Below are positions 6,182 through 6,740 of a stretch of 6,740 nucleotides of DNA, piece after piece; position 1 is the first letter of the stretch, and the number at the start of each line of letters is the position of its first letter. The notes beneath the pieces were generated by a model that made no database searches, had not been told where the DNA came from, and was given only the letters and a program-made list of their open reading frames with translations. The translations under genes were made by a program, and so were the position numbers. Source of the DNA: Clostridia bacterium (GTDB lineage Bacteria; Bacillota; Clostridia; Oscillospirales; CAG-272); NCBI GenBank assembly GCA_024404655.1, contig JAKSPR010000161.1:1-6740 (forward strand), read 5' to 3'.

Positions 6182-6740
6182 TTTGCTGCTCCGATCGCTT
6201 CTCTTAAATCAATGGCTCCGGTGTAATAGGCTTTGCCGATGATTGCTCCGTAGATATTTTCTTTTGCCAGACGTTTTACATCATCCATGGAGGATACGCC
6301 ACCGGAAGCAATGATATTCATGTCAAATCTGGCTTTCATCTCTTTGTAAAGCTCATGATTGGTACCCTGCATTGCGCCGTCTTTGGAAATATCGGTGCAG
6401 ATCAGGGTCTTCATGCCGATATTCTGCATCTTTTCGCAGAATTCAAAAGCTGTGAACTGGGATTTCTCTGCCCAACCGCGAATGGCCACGAAGCCGTCCT
6501 TGATGTCAATGCCGATGGCAATGTGTTCGCCAAACGCTTTGACAGCCTCTTCCGCAAATTCCGGATTGGTAACTGCTGCGGTGCCGAGAATGACACGGTC
6601 AATGCCGGCAGAGAGGTACTTTTCCACAACATCCATGGAGCGGATGCCGCCGCCGATTTCACAGAACAGACCGGAAGCACGTTTGATGGCACAGACGGTC
6701 TCAAAGTTCGGTGTACCGCCCAGTTTCGCGCCTTCCAGAT
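6178..6740 (-). CDS. hisA: ProFAR isomerase HisA, N-terminus beyond the window
   Basis: (beta/alpha)8-barrel isomerase converting ProFAR to PRFAR, the substrate of HisF. Only the last 186 codons are visible. The frame stays open to the right edge, so the gene is cut by the window, not truncated in nature; roughly 50 N-terminal residues, including the first catalytic aspartate, are missing. Visible family motifs in order are LEGAKLGG near the edge, CEIGGGIRSMDVVEKYL (phosphate-site loop), RVILGTAAV, IGIDIKDG (catalytic aspartate encoded at 6507-6505), CTDISKDGAMQGTN (substrate-binding strand), and IASGGVSSMDDVKRL with AIIGKAYYTG (second phosphate site and C-terminus). The internal ATG at 6636 lies within the conserved GGGIRSMDVVE segment and is not the start. 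The stop overlaps the hisF ATG by 4 nt. Confidence 0.95.
   Translation of the reverse strand, partial: LEGAKLGGTPNFETVCAIKRASGLFCEIGGGIRSMDVVEKYLSAGIDRVILGTAAVTNPEFAEEAVKAFGEHIAIGIDIKDGFVAIRGWAEKSQFTAFEFCEKMQNIGMKTLICTDISKDGAMQGTNHELYKEMKARFDMNIIASGGVSSMDDVKRLAKENIYGAIIGKAYYTGAIDLREAIGAAK

Noticed and set aside
5492..6226. Plus-strand 244-codon frame antisense to hisF and the hisA end
   Set aside because: Same shadow effect; hisF is intact with both catalytic aspartates.
6178..6636. Reading hisA as a 152-aa protein starting at 6636
   Set aside because: The frame continues upstream to the window edge with conserved HisA sequence, and the ATG is internal to the GGGIRSMDVVE motif.

Overview
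The window reads as part of a Gram-positive, Clostridia-like (Bacillota) chromosome. The grounds are purine-rich AAAGGAG-type Shine-Dalgarno sites, TGn-extended -10 promoters, an AT-rich intergenic region beside moderately GC-rich genes, a fused hisIE, and a two-domain Na/Pi transporter with a C-terminal PhoU-like region. Genus cannot be decided from the sequence alone. I see no insertion sequence, tRNA, rRNA, CRISPR array or prophage gene.

Layout. Positions 1-257 are an AT-rich control region with a promoter at about 151-184. It drives a plus-strand Na+/phosphate cotransporter-family gene (258-2018), which ends at a perfect 12-bp terminator hairpin (2040-2071). Everything after that lies on the minus strand and converges on the same hairpin. 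In minus-strand order these genes are hisA (cut by the right window edge), hisF (ATGA overlap with hisA), hisIE (39 bp after hisF), a hairpin with a possible embedded promoter (4675-4721), an FGGY carbohydrate kinase most like sedoheptulokinases, and a GH32-like glycoside hydrolase joined to the kinase by an ATGA overlap.

Function. hisA, hisF and hisIE supply middle steps of histidine biosynthesis. HisIE hydrolyses phosphoribosyl-ATP and opens the AMP ring, HisA isomerises ProFAR to PRFAR, and HisF supplies the cyclase half of imidazole-glycerol-phosphate synthase. The kinase and hydrolase form a separate two-gene sugar module. Neither has a visible signal peptide, so the likely picture is cytoplasmic release of a ketose from an imported glycoside followed by its phosphorylation. 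The substrate is unknown, and no transporter or regulator for it is in the window.

Most of the window is ordinary housekeeping sequence. The parts worth a second look are the hydrolase-kinase pair (the hydrolase has an N-terminal beta-sandwich-like region and an atypical nucleophile motif, and is paired with an FGGY kinase instead of a fructokinase) and the hairpin between hisIE and the kinase, whose apical part carries an extended -10 motif.
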